Assembly (NCBI GenBank): GCA_013368315.1
Contig: JAACJM010000332.1
Coordinates: 1 to 64,000 of the forward strand
From: Tetrapyrgos nigripes
Taxonomy: Eukaryota; Basidiomycota; Agaricomycetes; Agaricales; Campanellaceae
Length of the DNA: 64,000 bases
Direction of reading: 5' to 3'
Within the stretch, counting starts at the first letter, position 1, and each line of letters begins with the position of its first letter. A model generated the notes under the pieces. The model was not told the origin of the DNA. It did no database searches and worked only from the letters and a program-made list of their open reading frames with translations. Of the stretch, positions 12,703 to 24,499 are shown piece after piece. A program made the position numbers and the translations under genes.

Positions 12703-12848
12703 TTTGATTGACATGAATGCAGATTCCAAGGGTAGAGAGCATTTTTGAAGGCCTCTGCACACAACCAGATGACTAACAATGACTTGGAGACTGCCTCTCC
12801 AAGTTATTGCTAATGTTCTCATTTTGCTTAATTGCACTTCATCTTTCA
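12703..12848 (-). repeat. Inverted repeat, right arm
   Basis: This is the reverse-complement partner of 11,210-11,348. Read on the minus strand this arm is open for 68 codons (12,849 to 12,643, starting MKDEVQLSKMRTLAI), while the left arm carries differences that break that frame. The open frame alone is not proof of a gene. Confidence 0.65.
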
Positions 12849-13179
12849 TTTGCCTGAGTCTAGGCTTGATGTGTCAGCACATGGTATGAATCTATAACGG
12901 AAATGATCTCCACATATGCAAGTGGCATTGGTACTGGGTGGACATATGGGTGTTGTTGGGTTTGTATGGATAGTTCATGACAGTGCTCTAACTTTCTCCA
13001 ATAGAGCTCTTTGTGTATACTGCAAATGGAACACAGGAGACCCTCATAATACTACACATACTATCCAGTAATAGGGTGTCTCCTAAGTTCTACAGCTAAA
13101 GTCTCTCACCTCTACCAGACATCTCAGTACTGTCCATTTAGCCATCTCTACAATAGGGTAATCAGTAGCAGGAATTTCA

Positions 13180-13400
13180 AGGACACTATTATGCTCAATG
13201 ATAAACCACCCAAGTCATGCAGAGACAGCATCAATGAGGGAAATGAGTAAGCTGACTAGGCTCTAAGTAGTGGTACGGAGTGGAGACAAAGTGAACAAAC
13301 TAGAGAACTAACTACCAAAGTCTGCTGGTATATATGTAAAAGAACAATGAATAAGCAAGAGAGTCCTGAACTGCTACTCATGATCAGAATATAAAAGTTG
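13180..13400 (-). repeat. Decayed LTR of family B
   Basis: GATAAACCACCCAAGTCA, GAGTAAGCTGACTAGGCTCT, GTGAACAAACTA and a TATAT-containing stretch occur in the same order and spacing as in the LTR at 43,440-43,873. No internal element follows it, so it is a solo or truncated LTR. Its divergence suggests an older insertion than the copies at 39,750 and 43,440. Confidence 0.6.
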
Positions 13401-14476
13401 CATTTCCACCAGATGTGACTATGACAAAGGGAATGTACAATTAAGAACATACATAGTGGGTTTAGGACAAAACTCATCTCTGCTACCCCTAAGAAGATAA
13501 AGGTAGTGAGTCTCATTCCTGTTTACTGGTACCTTTGGGTTTCAGGCTGAAGCTGTCATTGGAAGCTTGAAAATGAGCTTATAGCCTGCATCAAAAAAAG
13601 TGGTCTCAACAAGAATGAGTTGGTGAAAGCATCATTGCATCTATGGGAGCTTCTGGCCTGTCTGACCAAAAAACAGTGCATTCTGGCACCTCAAATGGTC
13701 TGATGTCATCAGGCTGGGAAAACATATGGGATTGCCTGAATCTTTTCAGACAATGGTGAGTGTTTAGCAAGGCCAGAAATCTTGCTTCCTTCCATGTGCT
13801 GCAATCTGTGAGATTGTAAGTAAAGGATACAATGGCTTAGCTGTCCTGGGCCAGGCCACAAACTCAAATGAAGCTAAAAAGGTTTTTGTTTTTGATTCTG
13901 TACATCATTCACTACTGTGCTCCTCATACCATGCATACACTTCCTGCTCATGAAATCCCTTCAAAGATCTTCATTGCAATCATTTGGCTCTTCAATGGAG
14001 CTGTATTCGCACTACCAGAAGCCTCACTGAATTCAGAGGGGCAAAGCCAGTACCAATAGACCATTCATTCCTGGTGGTATTTCAATTATGTTAGTAGAAC
14101 TGAAGTGACACCTTGTTAGGAGGCCTTATCATGGATCACAACACTCATTTGCATTCCTTTAGACTTATCTCAGCAAAATGCCAAACATAATGGGATCTTG
14201 ACTGATGAGCTCAAGTTTTTGTGGCAAAAAAGGCCAAGATAGATTGAATCTTCTATATCTTTGTTTGAATATAACTTAAATCTTTTTCCAGGCCCAAGCA
14301 TCTGCAACCTCCTTTGTCTAGAGTACCCTTAAGCATTCTATCAGCATTGATTCTGATAGTCCTGCTGCCAAGATTGCTGTTTTGGAGAAGATTCATGGAC
14401 TTGATTATTTTCTGGTATTCTTGGACTATTTCTTTCATTTTCCTCATCATCTGTTCATCATGCATCCATCATTGGC
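13401..14476. other. No recognisable gene before the LINE
   Basis: I see no supported coding region. It could hold the decayed first ORF or 5' end of the LINE that follows, but no zinc-knuckle or other ORF1 motif was found. Confidence 0.4.
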
Positions 14477-14548
14477 CTATCTTTTGTTCATCTTTTTGTC
14501 CTAACTTTTGTTCATCTTTTTGTCCTATCTTTTGTTCATCTTTCTTTG
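14477..14548 (+). repeat. 24-bp minisatellite, three units
   Basis: The unit CCTATCTTTTGTTCATCTTT(TTGT) repeats about three times in tandem, with a variant CCTAACTTTTG in the second unit. It sits right at the start of the recognisable LINE endonuclease. Confidence 0.75.
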
Positions 14549-17387
14549 ACAGATACATGATTATCACATACCAGGAATACTTCCCATCAATCATCAGCAC
14601 CTTACGAGTATACAACCTTTATGTCGCTGGAGGACAGGACCAGCACGACAAAGCCATTATAGCCACTCACTGATACATGATCACAGTTCATGCCAACCAA
14701 GTACCCAAGCAACCCCTCTACAACATTTGGCTTGGTGACTTTAACCAGCATCACCTCTCCTGGGACGAACCAAGAAACCATCACCTCTTCACTGCAGCCA
14801 ACCTGGCAGCTGCAGAAGTGTTAATTGACTATGTAGGACAGCATAACATGGTAATGACACTACAGGAGGCAATACCAACACTACATGTTCTGTTTGGCTG
14901 CACTACACTCCCACATCATACACTGTGACGTAGAACCAGGAATGTGCCTACTGAAAGCTGATCATCTTCCTATTATAACAGAGTTAAACCTACAACCACC
15001 AAGGCATAACTGGAAAGCAGTAAACTGGGAGATACTGAGGGAACAACTAGAGGACGAGCTATCAGCCATTGGAGAACCCAATGACATCGACAATGTAGAG
15101 GACTTTTTTGGACCTATGACAAATTTCACAAAACCATCGACAACATCATAGACGATGAAGAACTAGTACCTAAAACCAAACTGTTGCCCTATGAATGCCG
15201 ATGGTGGAACAACAAACTTCAACAAATGAGGCAAGACTCACACTGACTAGGATGAAAATCACATTGCAAACGACACAACCAAGACCATCCAATCCATGAA
15301 GAATACAGAAGACTACGAAACACTTTTGCTGTGGATAGAGAACGCAGAAGGCAACTCAGTTTGAGATGTGGGAAGTCTAATAGAGAGAGACTGAGGATGC
15401 CAGGCCTTATAACAGGAAGGAAAAACAATGAGGGTAATGACATTATTGTTGAGGACAACACTGAAAAAGCTGACCTCTTCAAAACGGTGTTCTATCCACC
15501 CCCACAAGCATAGCCACAGATTCCACGCAATACCAACTATCCACCACCTGCCTGGCAATTCAAGCTGCCCACCAACCAACAAATAGCCGACACTATCCAG
15601 CACTTCACAACCAGGCACTCTACCTAACACTGACCTCATAGTACCATATATAGCACCCATATTCCATGCAACATTCATGCTCCCAGTGTATCCAGATGAC
15701 TACTCCCTCACAAAAACTTTGGTACTATGTAAACCAGGAAAACCAGACTACCGACAACCCAACACCCACTGTCCAATCTTGTTATCACATGGAGAAAGAT
15801 GTCTACTAAACAGAATAGTAGCAAACAACCTAATCAAGAACCTGGAATTACATAATCTGTTACCAGACACACAATTTGAAGCGCAACCAGGAAGAAACAC
15901 CACCAACTCAATACACCTGATAGTACATCGAATCAAGGAGGTATGGAGACAGGGTTACAAGGTGGCACTCCTATTCATGGATGTCAAAGGGACATTCCCC
16001 AGTGTGGACCTGGAGATGTTATACCACGAATTAAGGATGCTAGTGGATTGGCTAAAGAGACGCTTCACAGTATGCAAGACCACTCTCTCTTTCAATGATT
16101 TCGAGTCAGAAGCCTTCAAGATCCTTGGCAGAGAAGATCAAGGCGACCCATTCTCATCAGTGGGATACATAGCCTATGCAGCAGGAGCCCTCAATACTGT
16201 CAACGAAATGGAAAACGCAAAAGGATTTGGATTTATGGACGATTTAGCTGCAGTCGTGTGGGGTAAGACAAGCATGGAACTGAAATGCAGGTTGGAACAG
16301 CTGATGGTAAAGACAGATGGAGTCATAACTGCAGTTTTGGAGTAGAAAAGTTTAACCTGGTTTATGCTACTTACAGACATTTACAGGATCAATCTCCACT
16401 GGAACTAGGACCCACTAGTGTCCCATCTGAAGCATTTGCCAGATTCCTTGGAGTCTTGATAGATCAGCACTTGCAGTGGAAGGAACAATTTGCAGGCATG
16501 ATCAAAAAGAGACAAGGCTGGGTACACCAAAACCAAAGCAATACAATGCATGCTCTATGCTTCCAAAGAACCACACACCAATCAGTTGGGTGTCATGAGG
16601 AAACTTGCTTCCATCCAGCAACAGGCAGCCATCATCATAATGGGACAGAACTCCCTGACCTCCATGCTAGACTGCTCCCCTTTCACCTAGAAGTGGAAAG
16701 GCACCGACAACAAGCAGCAGTCAGACTATGCACACTCCCATCCACACATCCACTACACGACATTGTCAAACGGGCAAGAATCCAAGCCTCTGACAGCAGA
16801 CTACAACACAAACCACCACTACACGAACTACTCACCCACATACAAACTACAACCATGGCGGTTAGGTATCAGGTGAGTTGAGACCCAGGGATAGACATGA
16901 AGCTATGGAATGGAGAAGACGAAGCAGTTGCACACTACGAAGAAGATTTTTCACATTTACAGATTTTTACAAACAGTTCCGGTTATCAGAATGGGATTGG
17001 CGCCTCTGCAGTACTATACAGAAATGAGCAGGAAAGGACGGCAATGCAGTATTGGCTGGGAGATGACAAAACTCATGAAGTCTACAAGGGAGAATGCATT
17101 GGACTGTTCCTAGCCCTGCACCTCCTATCATCAGAGGATGATCTGGCTTCATGTTGATCTGGACCGATAACACAGCAGTTTTGCAGGCAATTACAATGGC
17201 GAAAAGAGGTCCAGCACACTACATACTAGACTGGTTTCACCTGGCCATGGACAACCTCCGTGTTACCCACCCCCTCCTACCAATATCCTTCTTCTGGATC
17301 CCCAGTCACATTGGTATTCCTGGCAATGAATGTGCTGACGAAAAGGCGAAGGAAGCAGCTGCAGGCGACGAAAGTCCCCAAAACAAC
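14549..17387 (+). pseudogene. LINE: endonuclease, reverse transcriptase and RNase H, decayed
   Basis: This non-LTR retrotransposon of the endonuclease/RNase H type is common in basidiomycetes. The AP-endonuclease part (14,549-15,150) has WLGDFNQHHLSWDEPRN near 14,730 and KADHLPIITEL near 14,955. The RT (15,677-16,345) has LLFMDVKGTFPSVD near 15,975, QGDPFS near 16,140 (usual form QGCPLSP) and GFMDDLAAV near 16,233. RNase H follows, with IFTNSSGYQNGIGASAVLY near 16,960, where the usual catalytic Asp (YTDGSG) is Asn, then KGECIGLFLAL, WTDNTAVLQA and WIPSHIGIPGNECADEKAK at 17,296. At least a TGA at 14,671-14,673 and several frameshifts break it. Its 3' end is cut off at about 17,388, where it joins gypsy sequence. 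Confidence 0.85.
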
Positions 17388-18222
17388 CTGTGCCTGAGAG
17401 CAAGAAGGATTCACCAACTTCTACCATTGGTTCATCCAGAACTTCTTTCATCATGCACGACCACTGTTTGAGCTGACCCAGAAGGACATCAAGTTTGACT
17501 AGTCTAAGAATGCTCAGGATGTCTTTGACATCATGAAGTCTCTAATCACCTCCTCTCCTGTCCTCATTATGCTTGATGACTCTCGTCTGTACTGCTTGGA
17601 ATCAGACAGCTTCAATTATGCTACAGGAGCATAAAGTCTTAATGCTGTTGAATGCAACTATGAGATCCATGATAAGGAAATGCTAACCATCATCTGAGCC
17701 CTTGAAGAGTGGAGACACTTTCTGAAAGGTGGATGCTTTCCTGTGGAAATCTGGACAGATCATAAGAACTTGGAGTATTTCTGAACTGCAAAGAAGCTCA
17801 ATCAATGTCAGGCACGTTGGTCTCTGTTCCTCTCCTGTTTTGACTTCGAGTTACATCACTGCCCTAGCCATACTATAGGCAGGCCTGATGCCTTATCTTG
17901 CTGACCTGATGACAATTCAGACATTGTGCTGCTCAAGCCAGAGGTATTCTCAATTGCTGCCATCACTACTGCAGTTGACCTAACTGGTGAAGAAGTCGAA
18001 ATCCTCAGAGACATCTGCTTTGCTGTTTATGAAATGAACTGGAAGAACAAGTCATGCATGCTGTGCAAGCATTGTGCAAGTCTTATACTTGGTCTATTTA
18101 TAGTGCTGAATGGGATGAATGTGAAGAGTTGTTGTATTTCTGAGGCAAGATCTATGTTCCTCCTTTCCATGACCTCTGCCATTGCATAGTCTTCCAACAC
18201 CATGACATCAAGGTTGCTGGTC
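17388..18222 (+). pseudogene. Gypsy family A pol fragment (RT end, RNase H, linker)
   Basis: This piece is closely similar to 35,745-36,625 of element A. It starts at the shared string TGTGCCTGAGAGCAAGAAGG, lacks the next ~20 bases found in A, and then follows FTNFYHWFIQ-, DIMKSLITSSPVL- and NYEIHDKEML-type RT/RNase H sequence to VLLKPEVFSIAAITTAVDL and the GHHCC linker start VAGHS. It has multiple in-frame stops and lacks the DYTTGAVLSQQSPDDD-equivalent segment. It ends where the primer-site remnant of family F begins. Confidence 0.85.
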
Positions 18223-18232
18223 ACTCTAGTCT
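18223..18232 (-). promoter_or_regulatory. Primer-site remnant of LTR family F
   Basis: On the minus strand AGACTAGAGT lies 2 nt beyond the end of the adjoining LTR (18,235-18,593). It is the exact reverse complement of ACTCTAGTCT, found 34 bp after the TATA box in the sister LTR at 20,773-20,782. The layout fits self-priming. The same plus-strand bases partly overlap the gypsy A homology (ACTCT). Confidence 0.55.
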
Positions 18233-18234
18233 AA

Positions 18235-18593
18235 TGTCAGAACTGAGGTGACAATGACACTAGGGAACAAGTAGAATAAGGCAAGGTCCATATGATAAGA
18301 CCAGAGTAGAGTAGAGATACAGGATGAGTATTCTACTCTATATATACTACTTTACAAATAACATCTGTGTTTTCAGAGGAATTAATTGAATAGATATCAG
18401 TGAGATAAATTAAGGTCCTATGATGATATGCTTGCAATCTAAGGGGTCCACAGACAACTATGAAGCAATAAATGACTCAGCTCAGAAGAAGTCAATCTTG
18501 TTAGGAGAAAGTGGGTAGCAGCAATCAGAGAGATAAAGAAGGATTGAGAATCCTTTTAAGGGTTTTGTAACAAGAAATGGGAGGTTCATGACA
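18235..18593 (-). repeat. LTR of family F, left copy (minus)
   Basis: 359 bp with TGTCAG at the left end and CATGACA at the right end. It matches the reverse complement of 20,507-20,868 over its length, including the CAAGGTCCATATGATAAGAC block and a TATATATA box. Orientation is set by the TATA box and the primer-site remnant beyond 18,235. No 5-bp target duplication is visible. Confidence 0.8.
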
Positions 18594-19466
18594 GTGGTGG
18601 ATATGAGAAGCGATGAGAGTAAGGATGGCTAATTCTACTGCAATCATCTTGGCCCAGCCAATATGTTGACTATCACCTCGCTATCCATCTTTTAGCTCCC
18701 AGGCTAATCATTTCCCATTGAGAATGAGTCTGATGACCCACTTAGAGAGAGAAGGATTTGTCAATGTCTGGCAGATTTATGATATGTAATCTGAGGAATG
18801 GTAGCTGGAGTTGATGTAGCTACCATTTGAGGTCTTCTTGAATGGTTTTAGATGACCTGTGATGTAGAGATAGAGAGGAATGGTTCAGGAAGCCAGATAA
18901 GCTCTACCTTGCAGAGCTACCCAAGTAACGTGTTGAAGGGTTCTGACTAGTGATTCAGCTTCTTCTTTGGAATGATCGTTGAGAGTGAGCCAGTCGTTTA
19001 TCTTCTCCAGTAATTCTATCATTTTGTTGGCAATGTCCCAAAAGAAACCGATGTATAGAAAAGTGAGTGCGAATGGAATGAATTTTGCTAAGGCCCAAGT
19101 GATGTTTCATATTAGGTCTTCATTGTATGAGTAGGTATAGCCACCATCAGTGTTAGACTTCTTGGAGTACCTGAAGAAGATAAAGTTGTCTATCCACTTG
19201 ACTAATGCTTCAATGCCATAGAAGAGTAGAATGTGTACCATGGTGTCTGCAACTAGTCTCCATATACCAGGTGCAGAGGCCTTTCCAAAATTGAGGCATT
19301 GGTCAAGGTAGACAAGTTCTTTGAAGAACAGTGCAACAAAGCATCTTGCTAACGGGTGGATAGGAATATTTCTGAAAGCAGTCTCTATGTTGAAACTGCT
19401 GCTTGGGTGTCTTCTGGTGCATTCGCTACTAGTAGCCAGCATTCTGAAAAGGTCCTCCATGCATAC
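18594..19466 (-). pseudogene. DIRS-like retroelement RT/RNase H fragment
   Basis: Read on the minus strand, 19,460-19,107 encodes FNIETAFRNIPIHPLARCF, LDQCLNFGKASAPGIWRLV and ALVKWIDNFIFF. These align with FDVDAAFHNIPTHPLTRHF, LNQCLNFRKASSPGIWGLV and ALVKWVDDFIFF of the DIRS-like element at 59,220. The polymerase YxDD-type box here reads WIDN, so one catalytic Asp is lost. Downstream, EEAESLVRTLQHVTWV and GRAYLAS match the same relative. The fragment stops at the LTR boundary at 18,593; the recombinase is absent. Confidence 0.8.
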
Positions 19467-19739
19467 TAAAAGAGTTTACTGAGAATGTTTCTGGATTTAC
19501 AATGATGGGATTGTTTGTGGTTGAAGAATTGGAAGGAAGTGGCTTTTGTTTTGCAAGGAGTTTGTGAGAAATACAGGAATTAGAATGGGAGTGATTTACT
19601 ATGACTCAGAACTTGTCTATGTGTTGTTGGACCACTGAGAGAGGTGCTGTGTGAAAGTTGCCAATCATGGATTGAAGGTAATTGGGATCCAGCCCTCTGA
19701 AAACATGACCTAGAGATACCTCTTTCTCCAGGTTCTCTC
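19467..19739. other. Spacer, no gene
   Basis: I see no coding or repeat signature; it separates the DIRS-like fragment from a family A LTR. Confidence 0.4.
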
Positions 19740-20086
19740 TATAAGGGGACAGTTTTCTTTTCCTTTCTCTTCTCCTTTAGAGCTTGTTTGTTCTTGTTTT
19801 ATCTAGACTTCATTGACTTGTTTATCATCCATCATTATTTTATTATTTATCATTTTGATTTCCCATCATTCCACTTTTCTATTACTTTGTTGCTGCTGTA
19901 TAGTTTTGCAGATCTTTTCCCAGACCTTCTTCTCTGCAGGCAAGTATCCTTGAGTTTTTCTCTTTGGATCTCTTCCTGCAGGTATGTAGTATGTTAGTCT
20001 TGTATTGTCTAGTGCTGACTTAGATATACTTTGAATCTCCTGCAGTTGTTGAGTGAGCGCCTCATGTGTCAGGAGTTGCCCTTACA
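19740..20086 (+). repeat. LTR of gypsy family A (second copy)
   Basis: 347 bp closely similar to the 3' LTR of element A at 37,954-38,337, starting TATAAGGGGACAG (decayed TGTAAGG) and ending GCCCTTACA. The segment with the TATATATA box of the 38.2-kb copy is missing here. GAGTTTTTCT at 19,952-19,961 is the reverse complement of AGAAAAACTC at 20,089-20,098, next to the LTR end. Confidence 0.85.
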
Positions 20087-20475
20087 GTAGAAAAACTCCT
20101 CTTCAAGTGGACTAGTCATCTTTGGCAACTATTTCTTTCTGAGCTCCAGACACTAGTGAGAGCAACTCTGATAGCACTCGCACTACTCTTGCTCCTTCTC
20201 CTACAGTTCTCCAAAACTTCTCCAAGACTCCTTCTCCACTCTCAGTTTTCTCCACCCTCTGCCTCATTAGCTGGGTCTCCCACGATGTCTGAACACTTTG
20301 ACACTCATCTTGCCCACCTAGAGCAGGCTTCTCAGAGTCAGAGCAAGCAACTCACTGCCCTCCAAGGTCAAAATCTCTCTCCACCTTCCCAACCAACATC
20401 ACACCACCCCACTCATCTTCTACTCCTTCCTCTTATCACTCTTCTGAAGCTTCACATGCTAAGGTCTCTCAAGTG
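20087..20475 (+). pseudogene. Gypsy family A leader and gag 5' fragment
   Basis: The leader and the gag start at 20,285 (MSEHFDTHLAHLEQASQSQS) match element A at 32,902. The frame goes on with a short Pro-rich linker and ends within the sequence equivalent to SSHHSFGASHAK of A; the last shared string is CTTCACATGCTAAGG. Beyond this point no gag is present and LTR F follows. It is a truncated 5' end of an element whose body is missing. Confidence 0.8.
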
Positions 20476-20506
20476 TCTTTGGAATGAAGACCCTTGAGGG
20501 AAGGTA

Positions 20507-20868
20507 GTGTCAGAAACCTCTTGTTCCTTATTCCAAAAAACCCTCAGAAGGATTCTCAATCACTGCTACCTATTTTCTCCTAATGAGATTGACTTCTTCC
20601 AAGCTGGGTTATTTATCACTCCATAGTTGTCTGCAGATCTCCTTAGATTGTGAGTGCATTGTCATAGGGCTTTAATTTATCATACTGATACTTATTCGAT
20701 TCATTCTTTTAGGAACATGAACATTATTCACAGAATAGTATATATAGTGTAGAATATTTGTCCTGTATCCTTACTCTAGTCTGGTCTTATCATATGGACC
20801 TTGCCTTATTTTGCTTGTTTCTCAGTCTTATAGTCACCTTGCCTAACACCCTTGGCTCAGTTCTGACA
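20507..20868 (+). repeat. LTR of family F, right copy (plus)
   Basis: 362 bp from TGTCAGAAACC to CAGTTCTGACA, in inverted orientation to 18,235-18,593. TATATATA is at 20,739-20,746 and ACTCTAGTCT at 20,773-20,782, 34 bp from the start of the TATA box. No internal coding sequence of family F lies on either side, so it may be a solo LTR. Confidence 0.8.
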
Positions 20869-21639
20869 CTTTTACCCAGCTTTGGTTCTTGAGTTGACTA
20901 TAGTCCTAGCCAGTTTATTGCCAGTGTATCTTCTTAGCTCTATGAGTATGTATGACTCAGTATGATTCCGAGGATATACACTTTGTTACACTTTTGTCCT
21001 GTCAATGTCTTGCAAAGGCCTTCACTGCCAAATGTGTATCAGGTGTATCAATGCTCTTTATCTGACACTTAGTTTGAAATCAGGTTACTCTTCTGATTCT
21101 CTAACTATAACACATTCTATCCAGTCTATCAATAGTAGCCATTGGTCTGTAGTAAGCCTTTCATGTTCCTTGCCTGTGTTTAAGGGCTAATGTCCTTCTA
21201 TCACTTTTCTTTGAGGTGTTGTAGCAGGTTATAAGTTTTAGTAGACTTTGTATAGTCTAGGTTTGGGTCTGCTACTACAACTATAGCTCATACACAATCC
21301 ACTATAGTGCTTAGAATAAGACCTTCTCTATCTATAAGTACTTGGCTTTATTGTGCTTGTGTATCCTTAGCTTACTAGCACTTTAACTAGCAGTTTGGGA
21401 CTCACTCAAGTCTTTTATTAACTATTATAGGTGCCAAAAGATGCTTTGTAGGCGTGTTTTGTACAGTGTATCAGGGTTATGTATTGAATACTGCTCATAT
21501 AAGGATTACAAGGACCAAGATGCTATGAGTTCTGTCTTCTAGTCCATCACTCTGTTACACACCAACCATATCTTTTTCCATTCTGCACAAGACTTGTTAT
21601 ATTTCAAGAATTTCAATATGCATTTATCAGGAAGAACCA
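20869..21639. other. Spacer with a dispersed repeat (21,205-21,480)
   Basis: 21,205-21,480 is about 70% similar by eye to 38,341-38,570, sharing for example GCTTAGAATAAG/ACTTAGAATAAG, CATAAGTACTT-like and GCACTTTAACTAGCAGTT. It may be an LTR fragment of a family whose body is not in the window. No coding region is seen. Confidence 0.5.
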
Positions 21640-22965
21640 CCCCCCAAAATAGCAGAAGCTAAATCAGTCCAGTCTCCTTCTGACTGGGACTCACCAATGT
21701 CCAGACTCTTCAATTGTGTGAATCTGCTCAAGCTAGTCAGATCCACTTGTTGCTTATAAATTGGGGTGATGAGGATAGAAAGGTGGTGAAGATGGTCAGT
21801 TTGTCAAGGCCAGGATAGGCTGATTGCAATAATGAGCAGTTCTGAGTCTGTGAAATAGCTCTTCTGGGTGTCTTCTTGTATAATCTTTTCCTCATCATCC
21901 TCTTCATCACTATCTTTTTTGTCATCCTTGGTTGGAGGGTAACACTGTAATTAGTGAAGCTCAGAACATTGGAGGAGAGGTGTGATATTGTTCATGTGGA
22001 GTCTGTGGTTGAATTTGAGCCAGACTTGTTGTATATTGGGTTGTCTCACTATCAAATCCAGGAATGTGCAGCCCACTTCAACCTCCACAAATGTAAAAAA
22101 CTGCACAGAATCTAACAAACAGTACTTTAGCAAGTTGATGAGAGGGTCAGCATGACAATACATCCTGAAATGTTTGAGGTTTGCAAAAGAGGAGCAAAGA
22201 GTTGTGGAGGAATTGGCAATATGCATGGTCCAAATGATTGCAATGAGTGGACAATTTCAAAAATGGCAGAATAATATGACAATTCAAGTTCTTGAGATGC
22301 TCACAAATCCAAACTATGAGCCTTGACATCTCAACATCTGGATCTCCAGAAAATGAGGCACCTTGAGATGAGTGAGAAAATGCATATGGCTGATGACCAT
22401 GTGTGCTAAGAATGGAATTGTCTCTGGAAACTTCTGGTCAATGCCCAAAGTGAGATGTGTAATGGTTTTGTGCATAAAATGACCTATAAACTCTGCCTCT
22501 GGAGAGAGTAACTTTTGTCTGGACAGATCCATCCTTTTCAGATTTTGAAACAAAACCAAATCTGTCAGACATGTTTCAGCCATGGAGTGAAGAATTTGGC
22601 AGCTGTAGCACCTGTAGCCAAAGGTGATGCAGATGGATTGCATGCAAAAATGACGCCAGGTTTCTGTTGTGGGTTCTTCTTCAAATGTCTACATTGATCA
22701 GGAAAAAGACTTGTTGAGCTCAAATAAAAGATGCACCAGCCTCTCAATCATCTTGCAATGGTCATGCCATTTGATGGTGCCAATGACATGAGCAATAATG
22801 TCTAGTTTTCCTACTTCCCTCCAGAGGATGTCCAGAGCTTCATTGTTCCATGTCTTACAGACAAGAGTGAATTGAAGAATGGCTCTGGCCCTCAATTTCT
22901 TGGCATGGAAAATGAGGGGTAACAGGTTCAAATTGAACAGTACAGATGTGGCAGCAGCGTTTATT
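21640..22965 (-). pseudogene. F-box/leucine-rich-repeat protein, decayed
   Basis: Read from right to left, the first frame (22,960-22,698) has an F-box-like motif: LQFTLVCKTWNNEALDILWR, matching the 'VCK-W---ALDILWR' core of agaric F-box proteins. Further left come LRR-like pieces LTDLVLFQNLKRMDLS, FANLKHFRMYC and FTQLKSLDIGES, an acidic patch (DSDEEDDEE) near 21,905, and FTDSELLIIA near 21,850, which agaric F-box/LRR proteins share. Such proteins are substrate receptors of SCF ubiquitin ligases. Several stops and frame shifts make this copy non-functional. It has no recognised partner nearby. Confidence 0.7.
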
Positions 22966-23696
22966 TTGATAATAATCTAGTTATCATTGTTAGAGACATT
23001 CTTACTATACTTATAAAAACTTACAAACTTGGTGGTTGGATGTCAAGATGTGAAAAGCAGTGCATACACTCTGTATGGCAGCATATACTGCTCAAGAAAT
23101 CAATGGTGGACCAATCACATGCTCCAGTTACACTTGTGCAAGTCATATCAGCAGGCTGGTCCAGAAGAAGCTGAGATGCTGAGTGTGGGATCAAAGGTGA
23201 AATGACTCAACCAACAACAACCTTCCACTCAAGACAAGGTGTGAAGTTCAGGGGTAAGGAGATGCTAAAGCTCTCATAATAGATCTAGTAAAACCAAATC
23301 TTTAAAGAAGAAGTAAAAGAAGTAAAGTACATGCAGGATGCAATAAGTAAGAGTCATGTGATGTGTCATACTGTGACTCTGCCAAAAATTGGACATCTTT
23401 CTTTCCACGAACTTATTCCAAAATTTCCACTCTTTCGCTCTCTGTAGATGGAAGGCCAAAGATTTTGCAATATGTCTATGCCATGTTTAATGCAATTCTT
23501 TCCTGACATCATGAGAATCTTGAAGTCCTTGGCTTCTTTCCATCATCATCCTTTTCGTTATTTACGGCAATTCTGATGGCCAAGAAACACAAAATTACAC
23601 AGGTGTAGCTCATCCAAATGTTGAAAAGAGGGTGTCGAGCACTGGAAGGGGAAAAGGCAGGCCTCTGAAGGTCTGTTTCTGGTCAATCTGTCATTT
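22966..23696. other. Spacer, no recognisable gene
   Basis: Short frames exist on both strands (for example minus 23,459-23,274), but none has a recognisable motif. It separates the F-box pseudogene from the transposase region. Confidence 0.4.
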
Positions 23697-24141
23697 TTGA
23701 GCCAGAAACCACATGTTCTGAATGAGAATGATCCACCTCCAGACATTCAAGACATGGAGATTACCCATACAAGTACTCCACCTCCTCCAGAGCCCTCTTC
23801 AGTTCCTGAACAACCTCTTTCTCCCATACCTCTGAATACTGTTCTCTCAGGCACACATCTTTATGAGCCTCCCAATATCCTCCCTTGACTGTTATCATGA
23901 ACTTAATGAAGACTTACTGGACACACAAGCAATCAATGATTGTCTAAAGTCACTTCCCAGTCCCACTCTATTTGATCCTATTCTGTACACCCCATATTCA
24001 TCAATATCCTCAACTTTAGAGGCAACACTTCAAAGCTCCACCTCCATCCATAGAGGAAGCTTTACTAGACAATCCAGAACTCTGGAACTTTACTCAGCAG
24101 GATTTCAATTCAGACACAAAATGATTCTCTGTCTCAGCTGA
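23697..24141 (+). other. Pro/Ser-rich frames upstream of the transposase
   Basis: Two overlapping open stretches (23,697-23,888 and 23,863-24,141) encode a Pro/Ser/Thr-rich segment (THTSTPPPPEPSSVPEQ) and LDCYHELNEDLLDTQAINDC. They could be the N-terminal region of the transposase pseudogene that follows or an unrelated exon. No known domain is recognised. Confidence 0.3.
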
Positions 24142-24499
24142 TGGTGCTGAATTCCCTATCTCTATGTATTCCACTCCCACTCTCCCAAGAAAGAAATCTG
24201 TGACGAGGACTTCTCTGACAGCAACTACACTAATTTCCACTCGAGGTCATCAATAGGCATCCTCTTGAATTCCAGTCACTCGTCATTGAACCATTCTGTG
24301 CATGTGATCTGCATCCCATGTCAGAGGACAAGTTGTTGGATGCAATTTCCTTACCAAATCTATCTCAAGGCAACTGGTATCAATGCTGGGCACCTCCTTC
24401 CATTGAAGAGGCAAAATCAGCAATCCTAAAACCTAAGTGCATGAGCAGTCATGGTTACTAGAACACAGGCCTAGCACTATCACTTCAGACACATATTGA

